A stretch of 64,000 bases of DNA from Turritopsis dohrnii (Eukaryota > Cnidaria > Hydrozoa > Anthoathecata > Oceaniidae): the NCBI GenBank assembly GCA_027922465.2, contig BQMF02000814.1:1-64000 (forward strand), read 5' to 3'. Below the pieces are notes generated by a model. That model searched no databases and was not told where the DNA came from. It was given only the letters and a program-made list of their open reading frames with translations. Positions 11,440 to 23,619 of this stretch are shown here, one piece after another (positions within the stretch are counted from its first letter, which is position 1; the number at the start of each line of letters is the position of its first letter). Position numbers and translations under genes: made by a program.

Positions 11440-12655
11440 TAGCTTTAGCTAAAAGTGCCCCCGCGCTCAAGCATTCCAATTTGTACACACAGCAAGCTAT
11501 ACATTGAAAGCTATACAACGGAAATAAAAACAAATTTTTTGTTTTAAAACAGCCTCGCTTTATGATCACGAGACGAGTAGCATTAAGGCTCCAGTCATAA
11601 CACTTGTAACTTGTAATGCATTGAAACAGGCATAAAATAACCCCTTTCACTAAAGAGTTGACATGATGGCAAAGGGCAAACTCAATAATTGGGGTATTTC
11701 AAAACCACTTTGAAATATGCAAACCAAATGATCTAAACTTAAACAGCTGTAAATCTGCACAAAACTTTGTTACTTTTTGTTATCATTTAGACCAAAGTCA
11801 CACCGATACTAATATACCTTTCAAAAAGTGTAAATAAGGCTTACCAAGTAATATCAGAAAGTATTTGTTACAAACAAAAGGAATGTGTTAACTGAAACAT
11901 GGATACGTATTTAATAATCAAAATAAGATTGGTTAAAGAACTTATGTAAGAGGCGAAGAGAAAAAAAACTTACTTACTTTCTAAAAAAAATTAAAGCGAA
12001 AAATCCATTAGAAATTTATGTTTCAAACTTTAATTCAAAACAAAAAATAGCCAAAGTTTACATAAAAAAACTAGAAAAAAATATAAAAAGGTTTTGTTGA
12101 TCATAATCACACTAGTGGAGGACCAGTTACAGAAAAGAACAACACAGAGAACAAAAATTTGTAATATGGCTTTCTTTCATACACAGAAATCAAATTGAAA
12201 TCTTTTTAAGGCAAGATCCGCTAAAAATCAGGGCATTGAATAGAATTTATTATTGAATGAAAGATTTAGAGCTAAAACATATACAAAAACAAAATGTATG
12301 GTTGGCAAAATTTCAGATTATAAGCTGTGCTTCAAAATCCTTGTTGTTCATTTCACTAAAACAACACAAAAGTAATATGAAACATCTCTTAGCAATTTTA
12401 GTACAAGACCTTCCTAAATAACATACTATACTATAATAATAAATTAGAAAAGAGAAAAAACATTCTGTCTCCCACTTACAGTACCATGAAAAAAGCAAAG
12501 TCAGCTAATAATTGTATACTGCCGTGTAGCAGCAACACGAAAAGTTGGGTGGAGGATGACGAAGATGAAGAACAAAATCGGAAACTGACATTCGCTTATC
12601 TCCTGAAACAACTATACCTCCTCGCTCGCTTATGCTCGCCGCGGGGGAAATAATG
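11440..12655. repeat. Dispersed ~1.1-kb repeat with GC-rich complementary ends, copy 2
   Basis: This is a second, similarly oriented copy of the repeat at 612-1745. It opens with gcccccgcgctcaagc near 11458 and closes with ctcctcgctcgctta and gcgggggaaa near 12645. It contains an extra ~140-bp stretch near 11540-11690 that copy 1 lacks. The GAT tract is short here. Confidence 0.65.
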
Positions 12656-12661
12656 TATGTA

Positions 12662-13396
12662 CAGTGTATCCCAGAGGATTTTGGTCTGCGATTTTAACAA
12701 GCTATAACTTTTCACACATATATCACATTTTAGAGATTTTTACATCATTCCATAGCATTTCTTTCAAGGATCTTAAAAACCTAAATTTTAAATAATTTAG
12801 TCCAACAGCTTTGTAGTAAAAAGGATTTTTTTAAACTGTCACGTTCATTAACTTCTTAATGGTTAATAAAAGTAAGTTTTCACGTGCAATTATTCTTTTG
12901 TTTAATAACAACATGTCGTGGTGATATTGAACACACTAAAGTTATAATCTCATCACAAAGTTAAAAATTTTGACATCATATGAGCAATCTTTAGTTGCTA
13001 CCAAAACTTTTCTCCAATGAGATCCAGAGTCCATCAGAGTTAAGAAGTAAAATTGTCGACCCAACAAATAATCTTAGACAAAATCAAAATTTTTATTCGC
13101 CACTCTTTATGACAACAACTCTGTGTCCAGAGAAACGGGGGACATGTTGAGACATCTTAATGTTTTGTTTTTAATGACTCTTGTGTTTTATAGTCACTTG
13201 ACGTGTTATTGTTTTTGATAATGACCTTTGATAGTTGTTATTGAAAGATGTGTTAATTAACCATTAAGAAGATAATTTTTTCATGGTAAAATTCTTAATG
13301 GTTTTCAAACTAAAAGGTTTTGGAGAAAAATTTGATATATGTGCGAAAAGTTATGAGCTGTTAAAATCTTAGACCGAAATTCTCTGGGACACACTG
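12662..13396. mobile_element. Non-autonomous mariner-like DNA element with ~65-bp TIRs
   Basis: The left end cagtgtatcccagag and the right end (reverse complement cagtgtgtcccagag) continue as an imperfect inverted repeat of about 65 bp, through gattttaaca and cacatatatca. The left end is preceded by TA; at the right the corresponding position reads CA, so a mutated TA duplication is possible. CAGTGTGTCCC-type ends after TA are seen in Tc1/mariner elements. No transposase frame remains in the 735 bp. Confidence 0.65.
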
Positions 13397-13489
13397 CATA
13401 ATACTGTTAATAAACTGTCTTTATGTTGTTGTTGATACAAACTAATACAAACGATATAAATCCTTTCAGAAATCCTAATGAGTATGCTC

Positions 13490-14215
13490 GTAACTCATAA
13501 ACTCAAAACATTTTTCAAAGAACACATCAGTTTTGGTCAAGCAAAATACATTCATGTAGACTAAAATCATCATGCTCCCATAGCCTGGAAAACTGCGACG
13601 GTTACAAGCTTAGTGAAACAAGCACTGAACTTTTCATCTTAAGACCCAAACGTAAAAGCTGAACTATCACATCCCAAAAAGGTCTTCACTGAATACAAAA
13701 ACTACCCAATCAAGTTCATTGAAAACATCATCCAAAATGAAATCAATAAAACTGACACCCAAGTAAATAAAATTATTGAAGACCCTTCCACGAAATCTGA
13801 AGTCGTTAACCTATCTTTACCGAATGCTGGACAAAAATGGGAACAAATCGTGAAGAAAATGAAAAACGTCATTGGTAAATGTTCGACAAACAAACCACGA
13901 AACGCATGAAAGATGAAACGCATTCAGCACGCCAACACAACATCGTTTATCTCGCACAATGTCCTGAAACTACTTGTCGTTCCCATTACATTGGTACAAC
14001 TCGTTGTAGATTACAAAAACGCGTATGCAACATAACAAATCCGATGAAAAATCACACCTGCTGAAGCATGCTGACAACACAAACCACCAAAGAGTTTGGT
14101 TAAAAGACTTTAAAATATTAGGAAAAAATTGCAAATCTGCATTCAAAAGAAAAACTAGAAGCCATTAGGCTTGAACAATTTCCACATCAGCCCTTGAGAA
14201 AATTGCTTTAGGCTA
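13490..14215 (+). pseudogene. Penelope-like element relic: GIY-YIG endonuclease fragment
   Basis: Broken + strand frames give first the linker between reverse transcriptase and endonuclease (LSLPNAGQKWEQIVKKMKN, about 13810-13870). After a frame change comes a GIY-YIG domain (HNIVYLAQCPETTC, then SHYIGTT at about 13990). The frame changes again, and the tail motifs (SHLLKHADNTNH, KRKLEAI) follow to about 14180. Penelope-like retroelements carry exactly this C-terminal endonuclease. The several frame breaks and the absence of the RT make it a dead 5'-truncated copy. Confidence 0.7.
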
Positions 14216-14377
14216 ATTTTCAAGATGTCTGAATGACTTGTACACTGACTAATAATTTGATACAGTCTGGAATTCATCAAATTACTCCCTTCTTTAATTT
14301 ATTTAACTTAATCTTGACAGCTTTGCAATTCACTATGATGTTTCGGGGCCAGAAAAACAGTTCACCAATATCTTACG

Positions 14378-17300
14378 CATGATGTTTATTTATGAAATTT
14401 GAAGAACTTTCTAAATTTGGTCCAAATTTGGCCCAAATTGTCCAATTTTAGTCAATTCTGACAAAATGACTGTCAAATTCGAAATCAGCACCTTTCAAAT
14501 GTGATCTGTGCAAAATTTTGTGAAATTTGAAGAACTTTCGAAATTTGGTCCAAATTTAGCCCAAATTGTCCAATTTTAGTCAATTCTGACAAAATGACTG
14601 TGAAATTTGAAATCAGCACCTTTCAAATGTAAACCATGCAAAATTTCATGAAATTTGAAGAACTTTCGAAATTTGGTCCAAATTTGGCCCAAATTGTCCA
14701 ATTTTAGTCAATTCTGACAAAATGACTGTCAAATTCGAAATCAGCACCTTTCAAATGTGATCTGTGCAAAATTTTGTGAAATTTGAAGAACTTTCTAAAT
14801 TTGGTCCAAATTTGGCCCAAATTGTCCAATTTTAGTGAATTCTGACAAAATGACTGTCAGATTTGAAATCAGCACCTTTCAAATGTAATCCATGCAAAAT
14901 TTCATGAAATTTGAAGAACTTTCTAAATTTGGTCCAAATTTGGCCCAAATTGTCCAATTTTAGTCAATTCTGACAAAATGACTGTCAGATTTGAAATCAG
15001 CACCTTTCAAATGTAATCCATGCAAAATTTCATGAAATTTGAAGAACTTTCGAAATTTGGTCCAAATTTGGCCCAAATTGTCCAATTTTAGTCAATTCTG
15101 ACAAAATGACTGTCACATTCGAAATCAGCACCTTACAAATGTGATCTGTGCAAAATTTTGTGAAATTTGAAGAACTTTCTAAATTTGGTCCAAATTTGGC
15201 CCAAATTGTCCAATTTTAGTCAATTCTGACAAAATGACTGTCAAATTCGAAATCAGCACCTTACAAATGTGATCTGTGCAAAATTTTGTGAAATTTGAAG
15301 AACTTTCTAAATTTGGTCCAAATTTGGCCCAAATTGTCCAATTTTAGTCAATTCTGACAAAATGACTGTCAGATTTGAAATCAGCACCTTTCAAATGTAA
15401 TCCATGCAAAATTTCATGAAATTTGAAGAACTTTCGAAATTTGGTCCAAATTTGGCCCAAATTGTCCAATTTTAGTCAATTCTGACAAAATGACTGTCAA
15501 ATTCGAAATCAGCACCTTTCAAATGTGATCTGTGCAAAATTTTGTGAAATTTGAAGAACTTTCTAAATTTGGTCCAAATTTGGCCCAAATTGTCCAATTT
15601 TAGTGAATTCTGACAAAATGACTGTCAGATTTGAAATCAGCACCTTTCAAATGTAATCCATGCAAAATTTCATGAAATTTGAAGAACTTTCTAAATTTGG
15701 TCCAAATTTGGCCCAAATTGTCCAATTTTAGTCAATTCTGACAAAATGACTGTCAGATTTGAAATCAGCACCTTTCAAATGTAATCCATGCAAAATTTCA
15801 TGAAATTTGAAGAACTTTCGAAATTTGGTCCAAATTTGGCCCAAATTGTCCAATTTTAGTCAATTCTGACAAAATGACTGTCACATTCGAAATCAGCACC
15901 TTACAAATGTGATCTGTGCAAAATTTTGTGAAATTTGAAGAACTTTCTAAATTTGGTCCAAATTTGGCCCAAATTGTCCAATTTTAGTCAATTCTGACAA
16001 AATGACTGTCAAATTCGAAATCAGCACCTTACAAATGTGATCTGTGCAAAATTTTGTGAAATTTGAAGAACTTTCTAAATTTGGTCCAAATTTGGCCCAA
16101 ATTGTCCAATTTTCGTCAATTCTGACAAAATGACTGTCAGATTTGAAATCAGCACCTTTCAAATGTAATCCATGCAAAATTTCATGAAATTTGAAGAACT
16201 TTCTAAATTTGGTCCAAATTTGGCCCAAATTGTCCAATTTTAGTCAATTCTGACAAAATGACTGTCACATTCGAAATCAGCACCTTACAAATGTGATCTG
16301 TGCAAAATTTTGTGAAATTTGAAGAACTTTCTAAATTTGGTCCAAATTTGGCCCAAATTGTCCAATTTTAGTCAATTCTGACAAAATGACTGTCAAATTC
16401 GAAATCAGCACCTTACAAATGTGATCTGTGCAAAATTTTGGGAAATTTGAAGAACTTTCTAAATTTGGTCCAAATTTGGCCCAAATTGTCCAATTTTAGT
16501 CAATTCTGACAAAATGACTGTCAGATTTGAAATCAGCACCTTTCAAATGTAATCCATGCAAAATTTCATGAAATTTGAAGAACTTTCGAAATTTGGTCCA
16601 AATTTGGCCCAAATTGTCCAATTTTAGTCAATTCTGACAAAATGACTGTCAAATTCGAAATCAGCACCTTTCAAATGTGATCTGTGCAAAATTTTGTGAA
16701 ATTTGAAGAACTTTCTAAATTTGGTCCAAATTTGGCCCAAATTGTCCAATTTTAGTGAATTCTGACAAAATGACTGTCAGATTTGAAATCAGCACCTTTC
16801 AAATGTAATCCATGCAAAATTTCATGAAATTTGAAGAACTTTCTAAATTTGGTCCAAATTTGGCCCAAATTGTCCAATTTTAGTCAATTCTGACAAAATG
16901 ACTGTCAGATTTGAAATCAGCACCTTTCAAATGTAATCCATGCAAAATTTCATGAAATTTGAAGAACTTTCGAAATTTGGTCCAAATTTGGCCCAAATTG
17001 TCCAATTTTAGTCAATTCTGACAAAATGACTGTCACATTCGAAATCAGCACCTTACAAATGTGATCTGTGCAAAATTTTGTGAAATTTGAAGAACTTTCT
17101 AAATTTGGTCCAAATTTGGCCCAAAATGTCCAATTTTAGTCAATTCTGACAAAATGACTGTCAAATTCGAAATCAGCACCTTACAAATGTGATCTGTGCA
17201 AAATTTTGTGAAATTTGAAGAACTTTCTAAATTTGGTCCAAATTTGGCCCAAATTGTCCAATTTTCGTCAATTCTGACAAAATGACTGTCAGATTTGAAA

Positions 17301-17645
17301 TCAGCACCTTTCAAATGTAATCCATGCAAAATTTCATGAAATTTGAAGAACTTTCGAAATTTGGTCCAAATTTGGCCCAAATTGTCCAATTTTAGTCAAT
17401 TCTGACAAAATGACTGTCACATTCGAAATCAGCACCTTACAAATGTGATCTGTGCAAAATTTTGTGAAATTTGAAGAACTTTCTAAATTTGGTCCAAATT
17501 TGGCCCAAATTGTCCAATTTTAGTCAATTCTGACAAAATGACTGTCAAATTCGAAATCAGCACCTTACAAATGTGATCTGTGCAAAATTTTGTGAAATTT
17601 GAAGAACTTTCTAAATTTTGTCCAAATTTGGCCCAAATTGTCCAA
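14378..17645. repeat. 128-bp satellite array (left part), 25 monomers with higher-order structure
   Basis: Using the block gtcaattctgac as landmark, monomers start at 14451 and every 128 bp to 17523, with no indel in 25 consecutive units. Monomers fall into types: A (tcaaattcg, gtgatctgtgc), B (tcagatttg, taatccatgc), Bg (as B, opening gtgaattc) and C (tcacattcg). From 15091 the order C-A-B-A-Bg-B-C-A-B repeats as a nine-monomer, 1,152-bp higher-order unit, including a shared variant (ttttcgtcaa) at 16115 and 17267. Because 3x128 is divisible by 3, long but meaningless minus-strand frames appear. Confidence 0.95.
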
Positions 17646-18117
17646 TACACCTTTCCCGAATCTTTTTGCGTAAACATGAAAGCGAGGCTGAGTGTTGTAG
17701 ATGAACTTAGACATGGCGACGAGCAGTAATGAAAACAGTGCTGAGGGTGTTTAAATGTTTTGTTGTTGAACCTACAGCCAATGAAAATAATAATGGTAAT
17801 TCTAAAATCATAATTAGCAAAGCTAATTCGAGTTCCTGTTAATAATCAACATTCAAAAACATGGGGAAAGTCACTGAAAGGGCTTCCATTATTCACTATC
17901 AAAGAAATCGAAAAACATTGTTTAGAGAGCGGAAAAGACACATAAAATAGCAATTTTGAAAACACTAGAAAAGGGAAGAAAATTTATGGAAGAAAGGTGC
18001 ATCATAGCTGAAACGATTTAAGTGGGACAATGGATATATATCTTTATACAAAGCAAGTATGAAAAAAGAGAAGAGAAGTATGACAGTAACATTATTCACA
18101 GAAATTGTGGTTATTAA

Positions 18118-18180
18118 ATTAGATGAATGTTCTTGTCCTGCTGGTAAAAGTAGTTTCTGTAATGTTATGGAGCTTATTTG
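18118..18180 (+). pseudogene. SWIM zinc-finger-like remnant
   Basis: A CxC...FCN pattern ends in a stop right after VMEL. SWIM fingers are CxCx(n)CxH; here the expected histidine after FCN is absent. The reading frame is short and isolated, so this is a degenerate piece of the inserted element's gene. Confidence 0.4.
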
Positions 18181-18320
18181 AATTAGCAGATTACTTTTTA
18201 AACCAGCTTCAAAAACAGTTCCTGAAGAAAATTAAAGGAGCATGGTTTTTCTAACATCAACAAATTTCAGCAGTTCTCCTATGAACGAAATTTTGGGATT
18301 TGTTTGTAATAAGGATTATA

Positions 18321-18865
18321 TTATGGGAGGATTAATATAGTATTATATATTTTATATGATTCACAGTAAAATAAAGAAATAAGTTGCTCTTTTGCATCTA
18401 ATTTCGGTGGAAGTCTAGATTTAAGTTTGTTAGTGTCCTCATTTGTAGTAAAAGTCCCTTCGGATAAATGTTTTGCAGTGTCATAAAATTTTATGTTGCA
18501 GCAAGAAGCTGGTAACAGAATATTTAACTTTTCTACTGATATATCTGTAGCGTTACGAAAGTGTTCTTCATAATTACTAACATTACTGTACTTGTAAAGT
18601 TGATTTGTTAGAGTTATATGATTTTGTTGAATACTAATGATCTTGTGTCCAAAATGTTCCAATTTTATGCTTCATCATTAAAAACATCAATATCAGGCAT
18701 AATGCTCACTGACGGTGATTCGATTATTGTAGGTGTTCTTTTCTTAGGAGGCTTTGGTGCTCTAACAAAATCATTGGATTTGAATATAAAACGGAATCCT
18801 GGCATGATTGTTTTTCGACCACTACCATGTGGAACATGTGTCATTAGCTTTAAAATAAAAGTCAC
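18321..18865 (-). pseudogene. Degenerate unidentified frames inside the inserted element
   Basis: Two consecutive minus-strand frames (about 66 and 113 codons) are separated by a stop near 18663. The first has a proline/lysine-rich patch (RAPKPPKKRTPTI), the second a leucine-rich tail. They probably belong to one ORF of the inserted transposon. I do not recognise the family. Confidence 0.35.
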
Positions 18866-19470
18866 AAATGTAGCTATTTTGTTTTCTGTCTTTGGTCAAA
18901 TGTATCGGTAGTCCTTTTCCTTCTGTGATGACTTATTGCTTTAATCCAATGTGTTTTGTCAGGCTCTTTGCTTGGTATTTGGAACAATGAACTGTCTTTG
19001 GTAGCACTTTTACATCCAGCCACACAACAATATTTTCCATACCCACAAGACACAATCTTAGAGGGTCAAGTCATTGTAGTGAAAAATACGTTTCCGTTAC
19101 TTCTGACTTATTAAAAAAATAGTTTTTCATCAAGCTCATAAGCGTCAATGCACATATCATAAAAAAACAAACTTTCAAACCCTGCACCTGGCTCTTCTCG
19201 ATTTCACAAAGAATTTTTATACTAAAAAAGTAAGTTGAAAAAGACTGTTTTGAAAAACCTTTACGTTTTTTACGTTCTCTATTATTTGATTTTACAAAAG
19301 ATTTCTGGTATTAAGACAGAAAATGTGTCAAAGACATTTTATTAAGTTAAAAAAAAGTAGCATATGACATATGCTCTAGGTTTTCTCCACACTCACGGGA
19401 TGGTTTGTTTACATTTTACAATACCCAGCCTCAATTTCAATTATTGCGCAATAAGTTTCGGGAAAGGTGT

Positions 19471-20035
19471 ATTTTAGTCAATTCTGACAAAATGACTGTC
19501 AAATTCGAAATCAGCACCTTTCAAATGTGATCTGTGCAAAATTTTGTGAAATTTGAAGAACTTTCTAAATTTGGTCCAAATTTGGCCCAAATTGTCCAAT
19601 TTTAGTCAATTCTGACAAAATGACTGTCAGATTTGAAATCAGCACCTTTCAAATGTAATCCATGCAAAATTTCATGAAATTTGAGGAAATTTCGAAATTT
19701 GGTCCAAATTTGGCCCAAATTGTCCAATTTTAGTCAATTCTGACAAAATGACTGTCAGATTTGAAATCAGCACCTTTCAAATGTAATCCATACAAAATTT
19801 CATGAAATTTGAGGAAATTTCGAAATTTGGTCCAAATTTGGCCCAAATTGTCCAATTTTAGTGAATTCTGACAAAATGACTGTCAGATTTGAAATCAGCA
19901 CCTTTCAAATGTAATCCATGCAAAATTTCATGAATTTTGAGGAACTTTCGAAATTTGGTCCAAATTTGGCCCAAATTGTCCAATTTTAGTCAAGTCTGAC
20001 AAAATGACCGTCAACTTCTAAATCAGCCCCTTGTC
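19471..20035. repeat. 128-bp satellite array (right part)
   Basis: Monomers continue in 128-bp register at 19477, 19605, 19733, 19861 and 19989, mostly type B, with a local variant (gaggaaatttcg). The last monomer is more diverged (caagtctgac, ccgtcaacttc) and fades out by about 20060, as expected at an array edge. Confidence 0.95.
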
Positions 20036-20162
20036 TAAATTGCCCAATTTTAGTCAAACCTGTCCTAAATTCCTAGCATAGGTCAGTCATTAACTATTCT
20101 GAATAAACAAACAATCCGAAATCCGAACGGAATTTCCGAAAACGACGAAAAACTGTGACAGA

Positions 20163-20182
20163 GATAGATAGATAGATAGATA
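20163..20182. repeat. (GATA)n microsatellite
   Basis: Five clean GATA units in otherwise unremarkable intergenic DNA (20060-20980). Confidence 0.9.
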
Positions 20183-20985
20183 CTTAGATAGAATGTGTAA
20201 ACCAAACAATTTCCTACGCTATAAGCGCGGAAATTGAATTAGCGAATCGTTATTCATAAAAGAACAGAAACCGGACTTGAATATTCAAAAAGATGCGTGC
20301 CGGCTAAAACTTTATTAATGACGCGAAATTTCCGTTCACGATGTAGATCCAGTAAAACGTTCCTGGTGATGTTCTGCAGATGCAGGACGAAATATTAAAT
20401 ATTAAATTATAAATCAAAGTAAAACTTTTCGTTATTCGTTTTTTAATAAAACATTACATTTCTGATTACATATACACTATGCGAAACTCCATTTCATATG
20501 CAGTGTTTTGTACAGAAAAAGTAAAACAACTGTTGTCAAAAAAGTTACATTTTTACTTTTATGGAAAACTTGCTACTAACTATTTAAGGCACTTTTTCGA
20601 GACATTTTGTTTCGAACTTGTTATCCGATTCTGACAGTTCCATAGGACACGCGTAATTCTACTGTATTTGTAAACGGACTTATCGTTTTTATGTCGTAAG
20701 TACAACCATTAGGTCATGGTTTGGTGGTCTTTTCGTCACCTTGGTGACGTCATATTAAATGACTTTAAACAGGGATGTGTGAGTAGATGAATAGTGAACG
20801 AGTATAAATCTATCGTTACCAACATTATTATCTATTCAATTTTGCTCACGCATTTTAAAACAATAGAATTTTTTCCTTATTAAACCAATCAGATTGCATT
20901 TTATTGTTTGACTTGGACGAATGAATTTTTTTGTAGTTTTTCGTCCTGAACGTACAAACTAGAATACCTTTCATTAATATTCAAT

Positions 20986-21177
20986 ATGGCGGCCAACAGC
21001 ACGTCTTTTGATAATGAGGAATTGAATTTTGTAGATCTCGATTTTGACGAAGATATTGAGGTTTTATTCGATACTGTGATTATGTCAGATGAAGAAGATA
21101 TTGTTCTTGTTGTTTTTGTTGGGGATGATGATGTATTAAAAGTTGTTGATTCAGTCAATGAGAATAATCGAAGTTAA
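20986..21177 (+). CDS. Hypothetical short acidic ORF, possibly first exon of a transposon gene
   Basis: The 63-codon frame starts ATGGCGGCC in a context good for initiation and is rich in Asp, Glu and Val (SDEEDIVLVVFVGDDD), ending in a TAA. No domain is recognisable. Another + frame at 21417-21641 (ILDLKLTPVEEKLYYVSGCIPYAIKKQL within it) vaguely recalls the YxSGYI block of some hAT/P-type transposases. The two may be parts of one decayed element extending to about 21990. Weak call; it may not be a gene. Confidence 0.25.
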   Translation: MAANSTSFDNEELNFVDLDFDEDIEVLFDTVIMSDEEDIVLVVFVGDDDVLKVVDSVNENNRS

Positions 21178-21416
21178 TCTGTCATCTGCATTCAGTTACT
21201 CTTGTAAAAAGTGCTGGAAGAAATATAAAAATCGTTTGTTTTTTTACAAGAAGCACTTAAAAGTGTAAAAAGACGGTCGATAAAGAAGAATTACACATGC
21301 ATATTGAACTTTGCTCACAATTACACAGATACACTGAGTCAACATCAACTTAGTGTTATTGATTTCAATACATAAAAATAGCTGATGTTTTCGAAATTTC
21401 ACAAAATTAGATATTT

Positions 21417-21641
21417 ATGAACTCCTGGAAAGACATAATTCCTTCCCTGCATGAAAACAATGAGCTTGAGCTTGTAATCCTATTTCAGTTTATTTTGGAC
21501 TTAAAGTTGACACCAGTCGAAGAAAAACTATATTATGTTTCTGGGTGCATTCCATATGCTATCAAAAAGCAACTCTTGAACAGTAACAAACATTTTACAT
21601 ATTTGTACACAGAGTGGAAAACATTGTACAGACAATTCTAA
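21417..21641 (+). pseudogene. Possible transposase-like remnant
   Basis: The frame of about 74 codons contains LTPVEEKLYYVSGCIPYAI, reminiscent of the segment upstream of the C-terminal region in some cut-and-paste transposases. No catalytic residues can be pointed to. Its end is a normal stop. It is listed mainly because this block looks more protein-like than its surroundings. Confidence 0.25.
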
Positions 21642-21925
21642 CTACATCACTGATGGTGAAATATGCAAATGAAAATCTACATGGTGTTATTTTTAAGAAA
21701 CTTGAACAGAATGTCGTCAAAATCAAATAAGCTGAAAACAAGACACTAAAATTAAAAATTGCCTGCTATGAGAAAGTCAATCTCAAAGTCAATTTGCAGC
21801 AAAAGGAATTAGTCAGTTTTGCATAACACATACTTTTTTGTTTTTATTATGTAAAATGTTTTTATTATGTCAGTTTGCAAATATATCAGGACGACAAATC
21901 TTTAAAATTAGTTTAACATTTTACT

Positions 21926-21968
21926 TTAAGCACTGAAGATGATAATATATCGAAAAGTTTTTGCTTAA
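21926..21968 (+). ncRNA. Hammerhead-like hairpin motif (copy 1)
   Basis: Outer arms ttaagca (21926-21932) and tgcttaa (21962-21968) are perfectly complementary. Between them are CTGAAGA, T, a GATA/TATC stem with loop ATA, and GAAA. CTGANGA-stem-GAAA is the hammerhead core, but here one extra T precedes stem II and no cleavage triplet is obvious. The same layout recurs at 58518 and, on the minus strand, near 35434. Confidence 0.35.
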
Positions 21969-23580
21969 TTTTAAAGATTTGTCGTCTTGTTTTATTAGTC
22001 AGCGCCGCAAGGTAGCTGATCTTTCATTTCCCCGTATCTGTCAGTCCGTCAGTCAGTTAGTAAGATCGCACTTCTCCACGCCCTGATAAAGCGCCCGTTA
22101 TTGCTAAATTTCAATGTTTCAGTTCAAGATAAGAAAGTTCAAAGAACAATATTTAATTTTGGTAGATATATTGCTAGTATGCAACTAACTATTATATATT
22201 GCAATGCAAAGAGGGTTTCATTTCTTGTGACTATGTTTCACTCAAATGAATAAATGAATTAATCGTTTTAATGCGCCCTTTCGCCACCCTTAATTATAAC
22301 TTAGGCCATCTTGGGAGCGAAACACTACTGCAGGGTTAAAAATTAGTCGAGTTTTTAGTTTTATTTACATTACAATTACATTGAAGCATACTGAATCAAG
22401 ACATTTACAACTATGATCCCCAATTGGATAGGAGAGAAATTTATTGAGGAAGAGGAAAAAGTCAGGTAAGTTGCATAAATTATTTATACTAGCCGCCAAG
22501 GCGGCGCTGCTCGCCGCTCATGTCCACCTGCTCTGTATCTCTGTGTCAATAAACGTCAAATTTCCTTATAAACGGCTCGTACAACTTGTGTTCAGCCAAA
22601 GCAGATTCGAAGTCACAACCTCTGGTGTGCAGTCAGTGTTACATCAGTTTTACATCAACTTTACATCAATGTTTCAGGTTTTTCATGATGTGTTACTTAG
22701 CAGCAGCGAAAGCGAATACCGTATTAAAACACCCTTGGACTACTACTCCTCCTCCGAAATGGCAGTTAGCCTACGATTAAGAGTCTGCGAGACTCAACTA
22801 ATAACGCAATGTTAATTCTAATAAAGGAACGCAGCCTTTTGAATTTTCGAAGTATTTACATATCAAGAAACATTTCAAAATAGGTTTCCTTAGATATTTT
22901 ATCACTTAGTTTATTCGTGAAGGAATGGATATTAATCAAATAGGTTTATTAAAATTGGGACTTTTAGTTACTTATGCTAGTAAGAGTACTTTGATACTTG
23001 AAATTAGATATGTTTTTCTTGTTAGCAAAACCTCAGTTCAAATAGTTCGCAAATTGTTAGCTATTTACACTGTCTTTGTACATTAAGGCTTTCAAAGATT
23101 TAGTTCAAAACAGCAGTTATTTGTTCTAATTCATTTTTGGTTTTATGAAATTATAGTTAAGAACATATATTTTTCTTTCGAATAAGCTCTTATGAGAAAA
23201 ACCGTTCAAAAAAAATTATGTTATACAACTCACGCATGTATAATTCTTTTGTCTTTGCTGGTGTTTTATGATTAAACCCTACTTACACTTACTAACCATT
23301 TAAAATATTATCCTTTATGCCTGTTTTCCACGAGTGAGATATCGCTGAAAACAACCTTTAAAGAACTTTTTAGAACTTTAAGTTTAAGTAAAATTTCGAA
23401 AGCTTCTGTGTAACAAGTAAATTTGCTGCTACCGTTTTGCGCAATCTCGCTCTTGTTCATTTTATAAAACCAATCGTTTATTAGTATAACACTCAAAACG
23501 TATTGAGAAAAAACTTCGACTTATTATCAGCTTTTGTTTTAAAAAGGTTACGCGCTTTAACATGGGTGCTATCAAACGTA

Positions 23581-23618
<38 letters not shown>
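23581..23618 (+). repeat. Poly(G) tract of 38 nt
   Basis: An uninterrupted run of 38 G replaces the gggggaaaa of sister units (for example near 26415). It is a strong potential G-quadruplex in a very AT-rich region. Exact length is likely unreliable in sequencing. Confidence 0.9.

Positions 23619-23619
<1 letters not shown>

Larger units (their letters stand above)
17647..19470. mobile_element. 1,824-bp TIR element inserted in the satellite
   Basis: The ends acacctttcccgaa and ttcgggaaaggtgt are inverted, with further imperfect TIR to ~60 bp (ggctgagtgttgta against its complement near 19410). The satellite register shows 1,826 extra bases: 1,824 of element plus a 2-bp AT duplication that restores the consensus gtccaattttag exactly. 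Inside, a + strand fragment at 18118-18180 reads DECSCPAGKSSFCNVMEL, like a SWIM zinc finger with its histidine lost. Minus-strand frames at 18865-18665 and 18662-18321 look like an eroded protein I cannot name. It shares TIRs with the MITE at 23930-24164. Confidence 0.75.

Noticed and set aside
15947..17677. Long minus-strand frames (64-96 codons) repeated almost identically
   Set aside because: They are read-through of the 128-bp satellite; three monomers (384 bp) preserve frame by arithmetic. Composition and periodicity follow the DNA repeat, not a protein.
14378..20035. CRISPR-like array
   Set aside because: Units are whole 128-bp tandem monomers without unique spacers, in a eukaryotic context.
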